Shown here: one piece after another, positions 41,501 through 53,447 of the stretch
How positions within the stretch are numbered: the stretch's first letter is position 1
Layout of the letters: each line of letters begins with the position of its first letter
Assembly (NCBI RefSeq): GCF_902459505.1
Contig: NC_047087.1
Span: forward strand, 304,422,882-304,486,881
Length of the DNA: 64,000 bases
From: Geotrypetes seraphini
Lineage: Eukaryota; Chordata; Amphibia; Gymnophiona; Dermophiidae
Reading direction: 5' to 3'
Notes under the pieces: generated by a model
What the model was told of the DNA's origin: nothing
What the model saw: the letters and a program-made list of their open reading frames with translations, nothing else
Databases searched by the model: none
Program-made: the position numbers and the translations under genes

Positions 41501-44121
41501 CCTCTCGACCAGAAAAAGGATAAGAGCTCTGAGATCTTAGAAAAAATCACAGTCCTCCGGTGTACTTGAAAATCAAATAGAAAAGGGATAGAATCCCTAA
41601 CTCCACTAATCGAAGAGAATCCTTCGAGGGCAATCAGCAGAAAAAACAAGGAAGGATAGTGCAAGATCCAAAATAGACTCTTGGAGAAAAAAGGGATTGA
41701 GAGAAGGTGAAAACATTGAGTATCAAAAACCTGCCCTATAAAGAAAAGCAGAGAGCAAAGGCTCTTAGCGATGCATAAGGAACTGAAAACAGTCTCCGAA
41801 TAAGTCAGGAAAAAATGTAATTGCAAAACTCCCTTGTGAAAGGGAAGACTGCTACGTGGAAGTGACCAGAAAGTCTCATCTGGTCCCTTGAACAGACAAC
41901 TGCTGAGGAAGCATGTCCCAGCCTGGTCCTGAAAGCACCAAAAAAGTCATCCCCCAAACAAGGCGAATTGGCTAGCCTGTCCTGGCGGGTGATGGTAAAA
42001 ACAGACACTCAAAGTTAGACCATATCTGTAAGAACAGAAAAAAGGTGCTGAAAACATAGACACTGTACATGTAAGCAGAGAAAATGAAATGTGGTAATGT
42101 GGAACATGGACACAAACGTATGCCAAATAAAATCCCCTCCAGGGATTCAAGACAAAGTTAGACAAGTTCCTGCTGAACTAGAATGTACACAGGTAGGGCT
42201 AGTCTCAGTTAGGGCGCTGGTCTTTGACCAGAGGGCCGCCGCGAGAGCGGACTGCTGGGCATGATGGACCTCTGGTCTGACCCTGCAGTGGCAATTCTTA
42301 TGACTATTTAGACAACATAGGAATCTAGTAAGCCTATTTTGCTAACCATCCCTAGCCCTGTCCACATCGCCCAAAAAAACAGATGTCTACACATTAGTCT
42401 GTAGAATGGACTCCACCAATAGGGATTCTGTGAAACAAGCTTATTGGTTCTAAAGGCATAGCAAACAAACCTTGTGTAGATAACTATATGGCAAGGAATA
42501 TAAAGTCCTTAGTCAAGGGAAAGACAGTAGAAAGTCAACTTCCAAGGGAATGACACAAGGTACATACAGTCTCTTAAGGAATCTGTAAAAATATAAAAGC
42601 TCAACCCTATTGAAGTGAAAAGAGAAGCATGTGGTGAAAAAACCCACCGCTTCAGAGAGAAATGGGGTGTTCAAAAATCTCCCTCTCAGAAAGTCAATCC
42701 CAAACTATACAGTCAGGGAGTTGATGTCTAAGGCTGAATACAGGTTAATGACTGCAAAGCCTTCCCATACCAGATCGACACCAGCAACTTCAAAGAAGAC
42801 TGGCATCGCGATATATGAGTCAAAATCGTAGGAGACTCCTGTGAAAGTGCTACCGGTGTCAAGAACTCAGCCGGATTAGCATCAGAGGAGATGGTGTCGA
42901 TATGGCCGTTGGCACGAACAACTGAAAATACAGTTGAACATGTCGATGTCGACAAAGGTGCTGGCATCGACATGGATGTCGACACCGACCTAGATTTCAA
43001 CATCGATTTAGGTGTCGACAAGAATGACTGAACATACAGATAAACATGTCGGTGTCGACATAAGTCGTGGACATGAAGGAAATCTGCTGAAAAAAGAAAA
43101 CACCGGTACCACTGGCTGCATTGCCCGTACCATCGGTGTGGTGCTACACTCCAGAGATGAAAATGCCGGTATCAAGGCACACATCACGAGCAGAGAAAAA
43201 TGATTCAGCAGGAAAGAAAAATCACCAGTACCCTTTGGCCCATGAGCCGATACCATCGGTGTTGCTGCACGCTTCAAAGATGAGTATGCCCGTATCAAGG
43301 CACTCATCGACAATGAAGCGGAGCCAGAGATGGGGCTGATCGAGGTCAGCAGGACTTGACTCACTGCTACAATGACCTGAAGCCCAAAGGAGAAAGTGGA
43401 GAGCCAACTTACCTATAGAGGAACGGGCTCGGTAATGTTGGTACAGGCTGGAAGAGCGGTGCTGGAAGTACACTGAGCACCGGATTCCTGACGTCGGCGG
43501 GTGCCGGATTCCTGACGACATCGACGGAAAACTGCTTCTGAAGAATCCACATGAAAATGCGCTGGTGAAGAGAAGAGCAGGAGAAGAAGATAATAGCAAG
43601 GCCGAGGACCCGACATTGCGAGAACCACAGAAGGATGTCTGTGAAGACAATTTCCCCAGCAAAGCAACAGCACTGATGAAAATGGAGCAGAAAAAACCTG
43701 CATGGAAAAATAGCCTTAAGGTGTAGAGAAAACAGTATGGCGATCCATAAGGCCCCACCAAGCCTAACCGATGACGGTAAAAGAAAAAATAAAGAAACTA
43801 GAAAAGATTAGTTTAGTTTGTTTTTTTACACTAAAAATGAAAGAAAAGAAAAAACTGACTAAAAAGTCAGAAAACCACGAGAACGGGAAGGCAGCAAAAA
43901 GAAAATTTTTCAACAGCTGTTGAAATGCGACTTCTTAGCTCCACAGAAACTAAGAAACTGAAGGACCGTGTGCCCTCATCGGGTGGGAAGGCACTCGTGC
44001 ATGCGCGGTTCAGGCTATCACAAACTTTTTGAATTCTTTTTAAAGTGGTCCGTACTGGGGCTCCGTCAGTGACGTCACCCATCAGTGAAAATATGCTGTC
44101 TGCTTGTCATGGGATAATGAC
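38549..44121 (-). mobile_element. DIRS-type retroelement fossil A (broken)
   Basis: Terminal repeat block at 38549-38900 and its inverted counterpart at 44045-44121 ('ctccgtcagtgacgtcaccc' against 'ggtgatgtcactgacggag'). Minus-strand parts, from the right: Ser-rich gag-like region (about 41800-43760), decayed reverse transcriptase (about 40650-41800), RNase H (about 40040-40600) and tyrosine recombinase (about 38810-39520, 'LIALTSTRRVGELPILVAD'). Broken in many places; middle-aged. A CR1 tail is inserted at 42140-42305. Confidence 0.8.
42140..42305 (+). mobile_element. CR1-type LINE 3' tail inserted in DIRS A
   Basis: 'caagacaaagttagacaagt', 'ctagtctcagttagggcgct', 'ggtctttgaccagagggccg' and 'tctggtctgaccctgcagtg' are the forward counterpart of 33550-33745. 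It lies in the gag-like part of DIRS A, so it arrived after that element. Confidence 0.75.
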
Positions 44122-45054
44122 AATATTCAGACCGATATCTGGATAAATTTAGGACAGCCCGATCTCTCAGAAGAGCCTTAGTAGTAGCAAGAAAGACAGC
44201 CAGAGGATTCACCTTACCCTAGATTCATTCTCAAACTGATCAGAGATTTGTTCCTCACTGCAAGGCTCTGTGTTCAGTCTAAGGATCACAGCACACCAAC
44301 TGCAAATCATGAAATACCAGCATGACCTATTTCAGCAGATGGTATCATTGACCAAGATACTCCCTCAGAAGACCTGCACAGAGCTGGGACCACTGCTTTA
44401 TTAGTAACTGGAGTCCACATTATATTACTTCTACCCACAACACATGATATGGATCTAGCATCTAGAATTGTGCCAGTCTTTGTAGAGGCTTGTTGGTTAA
44501 CATGGCTTTGGACATCTGGCTTCTGGAAGGAGCTGTACATAGCATGGGGATGCATTGTGCTTGAGCAATAATCTACTCATCATGTCGCAGTAGATTAAAG
44601 GACCACTGCTCTACCTTTACAGACTGTTTTTAGAATCTATTGACTAGCCTTACTCTCTCCACCAGCCCCAATAATTACACAAAGCAGTATAAATTATAGT
44701 ACTTCCAGCAGTCCTATCCTCCCCAGAGATACCAACCCTACATGTGCCTGCTTCTTCAATGACAGGCAACCTATTACTGTTCACACACAGGGGACACATG
44801 AAACGAAGCATCAGTGTGGCCAGCCACTGCCAGTACCAAATTGATGCCTAGTTTTTTATTATCTTCCAGTGGAAGAGAGGCTCCATTTGTTCAGGAAAGC
44901 TTGACAGTCTATCATTACCGACTGCTGGGTGCTCAGGATTCTTTCAGGGCTGCAAGATCAATTTAAGCTATGCTCCCTCCCTCTCCCTTCCTCCATGCTT
45001 TTGGCTGCCTCAGAGCACTTGTTCCATCATTTGGTAGTCCTGTAGATATAACTC

Positions 45055-45395
45055 CACTCCTACTCCTACTATTTATTATTTCTATAGTACTGAAAAGGCA
45101 TACGCAGAACTACCGGTATACATTTTAACATACAATAGACAGTCCCTGCTCAGAAGAGCTTACAATCTAATTTAGACAGAACATTACAGGGGTGGGGAGA
45201 TTATGGTAGAGGAAATGATACAGTGAGTATAGGTATCTGACAGCAGTGAGTGGGAATTAAGAGTTGAAAGCAGTTTCAAAAATAGTGAGCCTTTAGCTTG
45301 GATTTGAACACTGCCAGGGATGGAGCATTTCGTATTGATTCAGGCAGCCTGTTCCAGGCATACGGCGCTACAAGAAAGAAGGGATGGAGTCTGGA
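45055..45395 (-). mobile_element. L2-like LINE 3' fragment
   Basis: The minus-strand coding tail 'PYAWNRLPESIRNAPSLAVF' matches the LINE C-terminus pattern 'A..LWN.LP..IR...SL..FK'. The remainder is 3' untranslated sequence with 'tgtaagctcttctgagcag'. 5'-truncated and immediately followed by a hAT element. Confidence 0.7.
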
Positions 45396-45396
45396 G

Positions 45397-45786
45397 TAGA
45401 GTTGCGCGGGGACATAAATCCCACCCAACCCCGCCAGGATCCTTTCCGTCCCCACCAGGATCCTCTCCGTCCCCACCTGTCCCCGCAAGGAATTACCTCC
45501 ATCCCCGCCCATCCCCATAAAAAGCAACAATTACTTCTGACAGGATCATCAATTCCACAGTTTCTTTTGCTGTTTTCCTTGTGGAATCTCTTCGGTGGAA
45601 CCCTTTTTTTGTTTTATAAACCCCCTCTTTTACTAAGGCTGATATGTCCATTATATTATATGGACGAACCCTGCTTCCAAAGCCTTCCATCCCCGTGGGA
45701 ATTCCGTTGGCTAGAGAGGGGTCCCCATTGGGAGTCCTGTGGGTTAGGGGGGATTCCCGCAATTCCCATTCCCGTGCAGACCTCTA
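45397..45786. mobile_element. Non-autonomous hAT element, 390 bp
   Basis: Inverted-type ends 'tagagttgcgcggggacata' and 'cccgtgcagacctcta', shared with the 18295 element. Flanks are gtctggag (45389-45396) and gtctgaag (45787-45794), a 7-of-8 duplication. A partial copy of the 'ctcttttactaaggc' MITE lies inside at about 45622-45660. Confidence 0.82.
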
Positions 45787-46171
45787 GTCTGAAGTTGGCA
45801 GTGGAAGAAAAGGGGGGCTTGCCCGATAAGCGGAGATCACGGGGGGGGGAGGGAGCATAGGAGGAGATAAATGAGGAGAGATGGGGGGGCTTCAGAGTGA
45901 AGGCACTTTTAAGTCAGCAAGAGGAGTTTAAACTGTATTCGGTAATGGACCCTGCTGCTGCTGGTCTGGGTGATCAAAAGGGCCCTATCCAAAGAGATGG
46001 GGCAAGTCTTCTATTCCAGATACTTCCTCATCCCCAGAAAATCAGGTAGCCTCTGGCATGTTCTGGATCTCAAAGGTCTCAGTGCATACTTGAAGAACAA
46101 AAATAAAATACTTCTCCATACCTCTCAAAGGAATGCTGTACCATTTGGCCAGTGCTTTGTTAGCTCTAAAG

Positions 46172-46428
46172 CAGTGTCCCGTAAACTTTCTTGAGCCGCA
46201 GCACACTAAAGGTAGTGGCCATGGTTCGAGGCACCTGGAAGTGCATGGATATCGCAATGATGATATCACGCACATGTGTGAAGGCCCTCCAGGCGGGCCC
46301 TGAGACGCAGGTAAGGGGTGCCAGAAGAGGCAAGTCCTGTAGGCAGTCAGCTGGCGCTGGCACCTCTCCTCCCCAGTGTACCGCGGCACATCTGAAATCT
46401 CAGGAGGCACACAGTTTGAGATACACTG
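46172..46428. mobile_element. Non-autonomous hAT element, 257 bp
   Basis: Ends 'cagtgtcccgtaaac' and 'gtttgagatacactg' with flanks ctctaaag (46164-46171) and ctctagag (46429-46436), 7 of 8. 'Gccgcagcacact' and 'agtgtaccgcggcac' are inner inverted modules. No transposase. Confidence 0.8.
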
Positions 46429-46436
46429 CTCTAGAG

Positions 46437-47016
46437 GATAGTGTGTTTGATTGATCCTCTCTGGTTACTGCCCCTGACGCAGCGTTACATATGAAATATG
46501 GCCATGTTGGGCTGTTTTGATGTTTTAACTCCAGGTTTTATAATAAACTTGTGTTTTCTATAACTTGGATGTTGTTGCTCGTTTGATCTGCTCATTCCAC
46601 TGTCCTTGTGCAAAGATAAGTACAACAGCTGAGGGGAAAAGCCTGAATTAATAATGAGCTTGAGAAACTTTGGAGAACTTCTGAATGAAGTTTCACAGTT
46701 TTGGGCAACAACAGTGAAACAAGAATTCCTAGACACATGTGAGCATATCTGTAAGTGCTGTTGAGATGACCAGTGTGTACATGCCAGAATATATGGAGTA
46801 AGAGATCCATAGAGAAAGGAAGGAAAACTGGTATGAAATATCTGGAGAGCCAGAAATAGTATCTTAAAGACTATACAAATGTTGTCTTGTCAGAAGTAGG
46901 GTGGTTCTGTCATGCTTCTTGGCATCATAAATTAATCTCCAGTATAATCTTTCGTCTTCCAAGTTGATATTGTGGAGAGACCTTGAAGAAAAGAATTACA
47001 ATACTGTAGTTTAAGG
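46437..47016. other. No gene recognised
   Basis: AT-rich sequence. The start may be the remaining part of an element cut by the hAT insertion; nothing in it could be assigned. Confidence 0.4.
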
Positions 47017-49390
47017 AGAAATTAGGTTCTTACCTGCTAATTTACTTTATTTTAGCTTCTCCAGACTGGTAGAGATTAATCTTTACGAGTGGGGTATATA
47101 TCCCAATCATGACCAGCAGGTGGAGACCGAAAACAAAACTGTGGAATAGTACATAAGAGATACCTTCCCCTATTCCTATTAATCTGCCGAATAGCCAAGC
47201 AGAACTAAGAACTGGAAACAAATAAACAATACCCCGAACAGGAGTAATAACTAACATACCCAAATGCTGTTGGAAAACGCAGAGGAGAAATACCAGAAAG
47301 AAAATGTCCCCACAACTCAAAGCTAAGCCAGCCGAGCCACAGCCGCTGTTCTTCAATTCTCCCCGGCCCTAGAAAAATACTAGAACTACAGTAGAAAACA
47401 AAAACTGCCTGCACAACAGCCACAACAACACAATAGACAGAGTGGGGACCTCTACCGGTCTGGAAAAGCTAAAAGAAAGTAAATTAGCACATAAGAACCT
47501 AATTTCTCCTTCTTTAGCACTCTCCAGACCCTTAGAGGTTAATATTTACAAGTGGGACATACCAAAGCAGTCCCCATCATGGGTGGGACCCCCGAAGGGC
47601 CGACACCAGAACATGCTCACCGAAAACCACGTCCCGATGCACATGAACGTCTACCCGAAAGTGTCCAACAAAGGAAAGTAAGGAAGACCAAACCGCAGCC
47701 TTACAAATGTCCACTGGAGGCACAAGTGAAGACTCAGCCCAAGAAGCCACCTGACCCCGAATGGAATGAGCCTTGAGAAATTCCGGAACAGGCTTTTGCC
47801 TCAGAAGATAAGCGGAAGCAATAGTCTCCTCAATCCAGCGCGCAATAGAAGCCCTAAAAGCACCATCCCCCTTACGAGGACCTGCTAGAAGGACAAAGAG
47901 ATGATCTGATTTCCTGATCTCCTGGGTCCTCTGCACATAAGAGCGAAGAACCCGACCGATATCTAACTTGCTCAACTGTTTCTGCTCAGAAGAGCCCTCC
48001 CAACTACCAAACACCGGGAGGACCACTACCTTATTGACTCCTGGGTCCTCTGCACATAAGAGCGAAGAACCCAACCGATATCTAACTTGCTCAACTGTTT
48101 CTGCTCAGAAGAGCCCTCCCAACTACCAAACACCGGGAGGACCACTACCTTTGGCAGAAAGGAAGGAACAGGCCGCAAGACAACCCGCTCCCTAGAAAAC
48201 TCCACGGGAGCCCTACAAGAGAAAGCCTGCAGCTCAGAAAACATGTCTAGCAGAAGAAATGGCCACCAAGAAGACCGCTTTAAGAGTTAAAAGAGTAGGC
48301 GCCCAACGGTGCAAAGGGAGGGCACACTAGCACTGAAAGAACCAGATTCAGATCCCAAGATGGAACAGAGAATCAATCGGGAGACTGGAGCAATTTTGGC
48401 CAACCGCAAGAAGCAAATCACAGTGGAATGGCAGTCAAATGCTGACCTTACAACAACCCACGAAAGGCTGACAAGGCCGCAAGCTGAACCCGGAGAGAAG
48501 ACCAAGCCAGTCCCCTGTCCAGGCCATCCTGCAAGAACTCTCAGATGGTAGGCAGGGAAGCGTGAAAAGAGACCACTCCACGTGCATGACACCACTCCTC
48601 AAATAGACGCCAAACCCTCACATAAGCCCGAGAGGAAGACAGCTTCCGGGACCCCAAGAGAGTAGAGATTACTTTATCGGAATACCCCTTCTTATCTAGG
48701 CGACCCCATTCAAGAGCCAAGCCGTAAAACAGAAGGGACCCAGATCGAACATTGGAATGGGACCCTGCGTCAGACGGTTGTCTAAGAGAGGAAGAGGATC
48801 CGCTATCATATGCCTCACCAGATCCGCATACCATGGTCGTCGAGGCCAATCCAGAGCCATCAGAACAACTAGACCCGGATGGTGAACGATGCGGAGAAGA
48901 ACTCTGCCCACTAATGGCCATGGAGGGAACACAAACAACAACCCCTCCATTGGCCATGGTTGAACCAGAGCATCCAGACCCTCGGCCGGTGTGACGACTG
49001 AAGAAGCGGGGCATTTTGGCATTGCCACTTGTGGCCATCAGGTCCATCAGGGGCAGACTCCAAGACTACACTATCAACTGAAAGGCCACGGGGCTGAGAC
49101 ACCACTCTCTGGGATCTAATGTGTGACAACTGAGGAAGTCCGGTTGAACATTCTCCACTCTGGCTATGTGGGAGGCGGAGATGTCCTGAAGATGCGACTC
49201 TGCCCAGAGCAGGAGCAGAGCCGCCTCTCTCGCTACCCGAGTGCTCTGGGTGCCTCCCTGACAATTGACATAAGTCACCGCCATGGAAATACTCTGACTG
49301 ACTTGCCTGACAAGAATAAGCGGAAGGCTAACAGCGCCAGACAGACGACTCTGGTCTCCAACACATTGACTGACTAGGACGCCTCCTCTG
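47017..49390 (-). mobile_element. DIRS-type fossil B, different subfamily (partial, broken)
   Basis: The left block contains 'ggagaaattaggttctt' (47020-47036) and its exact inverse near 47487-47503, the nested inverted-repeat pattern of DIRS ends. Minus-strand parts include a tyrosine-recombinase N-terminal region with 'SSSRAYVRVWRLFEEWC' (about 48541-48700) and an RNase H-like stretch near 49066-49330. No reverse transcriptase was recognised, so it is partial as well as broken. Confidence 0.65.
47920..48157 (-). repeat. 119-bp tandem duplication inside DIRS B
   Basis: 'tcctgggtcctctgcacata' starts at 47920 and again at 48039. The two copies are nearly identical through 'caccgggaggaccactacct'. 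It is a recent local duplication, since the copies differ at only a few positions. Confidence 0.85.
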
Positions 49391-49394
49391 TGGA

Positions 49395-50215
49395 TCAAGT
49401 GCCCTGAGCTGAGTGACCTAGAAACTGAGCTCTGGATTTGAATCCTGCCAGACGGAGCCTGATGTATCGAGTCAGGCAGTTTGTTCCAGGCATACAGTGA
49501 CCTCCTCACTAACATTGAGATATAGAAATCAAAGGTAGGATAATTATCTAAAGTTATACAGTACCACTGACTATTTTAGGGGAATCTGAATCCCATGATT
49601 ATTAGTCAAACATGGTGTGGGTGGACCACAGTAGGGAAAGAGAAGAACTGTCTTCGAGGTGTTTAATTTCAAACCGTTGGTAGTAAGCTAGTCAGCAATT
49701 ATAGTCAACTTGGCAGAGACTTCAGAGATGCTATGTACACCCTGTGATTACAAGGTAAAGCATAATTGAATGTCATCAGCCTAGATGTAAAAGGTAATTC
49801 CGAGTGACTGCATTAAAACAGCAAGACGAGCTAGGCAATTATTAAAAAGAATAAGTCCCGTAACCTTCCCTGAAGTGCTCCACAAGAAAGACTGTTAAGT
49901 TTTGGAAAAGGAGTTAGACTAACACACGAAGTATTTGATCCTGCTTTAAGTGTGTTAGTTTAACTCCATTGCATGTTGATTGTACAGCTCTGTGTATGCT
50001 TTTCAGCACTATAGAAATGATAAATAGTAGAAGTAGTAAATAAGAATTAAATCAAGACAAAGCTTTTCCTGAAATATCTAACTCTACCAGTCGCTTGAGA
50101 ATTATGGTTTAGTTTACAAGATCAAATGCTGCAATAAGATGCAAGGAGGAGTATCTCCAAGTTTATTAATATTTTACATACCGCCTATCTTTATCCAAAG
50201 AAGTATATCTGCAGC
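49395..50215 (-). mobile_element. L2-like LINE fragment (RT region)
   Basis: The reverse complement reads 'LILFNNCLARLAVLMQSLGI', then 'ADDIQLCF' and 'LTTNGLKLNTSKT', the RT catalytic neighbourhood of L2-like LINEs. A C-terminal piece 'SLYAWNKLPDSIHQAPSG' lies at about 49440-49500. Intervening coding sequence is missing or decayed; inactive. Confidence 0.68.
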
Positions 50216-50396
50216 TCATCCCCTCATTGTCTCCAGCTCTTTGTCACTCATTCCCTCCATGCCTCAAGTCTCTTTCTTCTGACTCAAATTCAATTATGTC
50301 CTCCTCATCCCCATTTCTATCCTGTTCCATCCTCTTAACAGACCCATCCCTTTTCACAGACTCTCAGGTTCTCACAGTTCTTCAGGTTCTCTACAC

Positions 50397-50592
50397 CAGT
50401 GGTTCCCAACCCTGTCCTGGAGGACCACCAGGCCAATTGGGTTTTCAGGATAGCTGTAATGAATATGCATGGAACAGATTTGTATGCCTGTCACTTCCAT
50501 TATATGCAAATCTCTCTCATGCATATTCATTAGGGCTATCCTGAAAACCCGATTGGCCTGGTGGTCCTCCAGGACAGGGCTGGGAACCACTA
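50397..50592. mobile_element. Palindromic non-autonomous hAT element, 196 bp
   Basis: Nearly the whole element folds back: 'aaccctgtcctggaggacca' at the left against 'tggtcctccaggacagggct' at the right. It starts 'cagtggttcccaac'. It has a perfect 8-bp duplication, ctctacac (50389-50396 and 50593-50600). The low divergence between arms and the perfect duplication suggest a fairly young insertion. Confidence 0.92.
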
Positions 50593-50600
50593 CTCTACAC

Positions 50601-51264
50601 CATCTCGGAACCTTTCCCCATCTCATAACTTTTAGCCTATCTAATACTTGTACACCATTACTCATCCTGCCCCTCCAGTTATCAAGTCCCTATTATCCCT
50701 TCCTAAACCTAAATTTCTGCTGTATTTTCTCCATGCCTATGCTCCCTGTTGTCTTCCAGTCCAACTTCCCCACTCTCTCACACAATCCCTACCTAAACTC
50801 CGATTGCCTACTCTCCCAAAATATCCCCAAGTTAACATTCTTTCCATCATATCTAACCTCCCTTCCCCTCTCTCTCTTTAGTGAGGGAATTCCTATGCTC
50901 TCTTCTGCCTCCTGCATACAAAACCTGTAATTCCCCACACACCCTGATCTAGAGTGCTACCAGACGCACATAGCACTGTACCAACTGTTTCTTCACTTCC
51001 TATCAATCCACCCACAAAAACCTACAGTTCCCTCTTCTTCTCCCATTCCTGAGTTCATGTTCTCCTGGGTCCCAGTTCCTGCTTTTTCTGGAGCTTTACT
51101 ATTTTTTTTTTCTGGTTGCTTCTGCCTTTTTATTCCCTTAATGTTTCTTTTGCATACTCTGCCTTGTAGCCTGACTGTTCCTCTTTCCTGGTGCCTGTGC
51201 AGTTCAGTAGAAAGCTGTTTGAACCATTTGGCTCTTTCTGCGCAGGCACATTGCCCCAGATTCC
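50601..51264. other. Pyrimidine-rich sequence, no gene recognised
   Basis: Rich in CT; frames across it are low-complexity Ser/Pro/Leu. No element ends identified. Between 51265 and 51500 the sequence is decayed MITE-like AT-rich DNA. Confidence 0.4.
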
Positions 51265-51504
51265 AAATAGGTTGCCCAAAGTTAAATGTGAAAATTTAGG
51301 CATGAATTCTAAACCTACATGTAAACTGATTAGTTAATATGCTGTTAATCAATGATTGGTGTTAATCAGCAGTCATTTAATTTTACTTGTAGCTCTGCCC
51401 TATTCTGCAAAATGTGTGCCTAAATTTTATACCGAGCAACTTAATAGGAAGTGTGGCCATAGGAGGAGCATAAGGTCAAGAGTGTTCCCAGAAATTAGGC
51501 GCAA

Positions 51505-51905
51505 TTTAATTTAATTTAATTCTTATATACCGCTAATAACCGTGAGGTTTCTAAGCGGTTTACAAAAATGATGCATTAAAGATACAATAAATAAAAACTA
51601 AATAAATAAGATAGGTATTTGGAAATTCCCTAACTGTCCCAAAGGCTCACAATCTAACTAAAGTACCTGAAGAAACAATTTATGAAAGGTAAAGATAAAA
51701 ATATAAAGACAGAGGTAGAGATAGAGATAGAAATGAAATATTCCAACAAGTAATGAATAAATAATTTAAAGATAGAATTAAAATAATAATTAAAATAAGC
51801 AAAATAGAGATAAACATAAGCATAGAGAGAAACAGAAACACACTCCAAAAAAGCATCAAGATCTTTGACTTGTAATTATTATGATCATTTAACACCAGAT
51901 CTTAA
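51505..51905 (-). mobile_element. L2-like LINE 3' end
   Basis: 'aatttaatttaattcttata' with 'taccgctaataaccgtgagg' and 'tctaagcggtttacaaaaat' is the inverted LINE 3' module including a pentanucleotide tail (AATTT)n. Downstream is A-rich 3' untranslated sequence. Truncated. Confidence 0.6.
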
Positions 51906-52140
51906 ATGCCTTTCCGGAATACATCATATCCCTATCCCTCTCCATACCCACCTCCATCTCCACCCCAATTCACTTCAACCACCATTCCCATTCTATTCTT
52001 TAACTGCCGTCAACCCCAGTTCCGATGGCTATCATCTGGGTCCCGAGTTTCCTCCAAGAACAGGCGACATCTCTGGCAAGGTAATCTCCACCGCTGCCGC
52101 ACATGATGCGAGATCCTCAGAGGTAGACCCTTCGGAATGG

Positions 52141-52390
52141 GGGAGGGGTGTAGATGATGCTAGGTGCCCTGCTGGAAAGGGCTCCCGATCTGGCCACTAG
52201 TGAAACTGGCAGTTGGTGCCGAGCACCGTCAGCGCTACTCCTCCTGTAGTTCTCTCCCCTGCTGGAACAGGGGAGGGGTATAGATGATACTAGGTACCCT
52301 GCTGGAAAGGGCTCCCAATCTGGCCACTAGTGAAACTGGCAGTTGGTGCCGAGCACCGTCAGCGCTGCTCCTCCTGTTATAGGACAATGT
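52141..52390 (+). repeat. Tandem duplication, about 130 bp
   Basis: 'tgctggaaagggctcccgat', 'cactagtgaaactggcagtt' and 'ggtgccgagcaccgtcagcg' occur twice, with starts 'ggggaggggt' near 52140 and 52271. Copies differ at a few sites. It resembles LINE promoter monomers in length but has no ORF downstream, so its origin is unknown. Confidence 0.8.
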
Positions 52391-52610
52391 TATAGAACAG
52401 GGTCATTTATAAGCCCAACTGCTATTAGTGGTATGCCAGCATTTTCAAATATACCAGTTTTCTGTAGATGTACAGTAAGTGCTGTGCCCAAAGAATGAGT
52501 TCCATTCTAAGCTAGTATTCTGTAAAAAGTGCTCTGCAGAGAGCGCCATTTGCAGAATACTAGTTTTGCTTAGATCTTTCTGGTGCTATTTATAGAATTC
52601 CTTCCATTGT

Positions 52611-53447
52611 GAAGGAAGAAGAGGCAATAAAGGAGCGGCTAGTCTACTGGTGCCAGATGGAGCATGGAGTAAAGAGTTGAAGGAGAGAAAAAGGGAAAGG
52701 CAACTACAGAAAATAAACTTAAAATTTTCAGGGTTGAGTGGGGGATTCACCCTGATCACCTTACCACTTTGAGTGCAAATTGACCAACTTATTTTTTTTT
52801 GTTTTGTTTTAATCTACTTTGATTTATATCAGGGGCGGGCCCACAACAGCAGGGGGCCCATTCTCTCCTAGCTTCCAACTAGTTTAATTATTTTTGATAG
52901 GTGGTGAGGGGCCTATGCCCGGCGACCCAGATAACTGTCGGTCTGCTCATGATTTATGTTTATTAACAAAAAATTCCACTCTGCACTTTCCACTTTGCAT
53001 TGATAAAACAGAAACATTTGTCCTCATATTTCCCCTGACATGTCTGGAACATTTTGTGTGGATAGACACATGCACAGGGGGAGAAAGGGGGGATGGTTCT
53101 GAAGAGTTTCCCAGTGGCTGAATGACCTTTGCCATTGCCATACACTGCAACAACTCCCAGAGCACCAACACTCAGGAAGAGGAAAATAGTACAGGGAGCG
53201 CAGCTACTGTTGTCACATGGAATCTTTAAAAGCACAGATCCTGGGTGCTTATTCTAAGCTTTTTTGTGGGCATCCTTTATTGCTAACTTTGTTTAACCCT
53301 TGTTGTTGTTGGTTTTTTTTTTAAGACATCCTTTGTATCACTTTACCTTTCCTCTTTTGCCACCAAAACAAGAAAACGGTTCATTTAAATTCCACTAAAG
53401 GTCTTTTTAGAAATTTAAGGAGGGGGGGGAGAGATACATAGATTTAA
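52611..53447. other. No gene recognised
   Basis: Mixed sequence with T-runs at 52792-52800 and 53310-53322. No exon or complete repeat could be supported. Confidence 0.4.

Larger units (their letters stand above)
44150..46165 (+). mobile_element. Older DIRS-type fossil E, opposite orientation (broken)
   Basis: A gag-like stretch lies at about 44150-45050. At 45970-46165 there is a reverse transcriptase segment with 'SRYFLIPRKSG' and 'VLDLKGLSAYLKNKN', matching the 'SRYFLVPKK..LRPILDLR.LNKYL' pattern of DIRS. It is interrupted by an L2 fragment and a hAT element (45055-45786). Strongly decayed; older than DIRS A. Confidence 0.55.
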
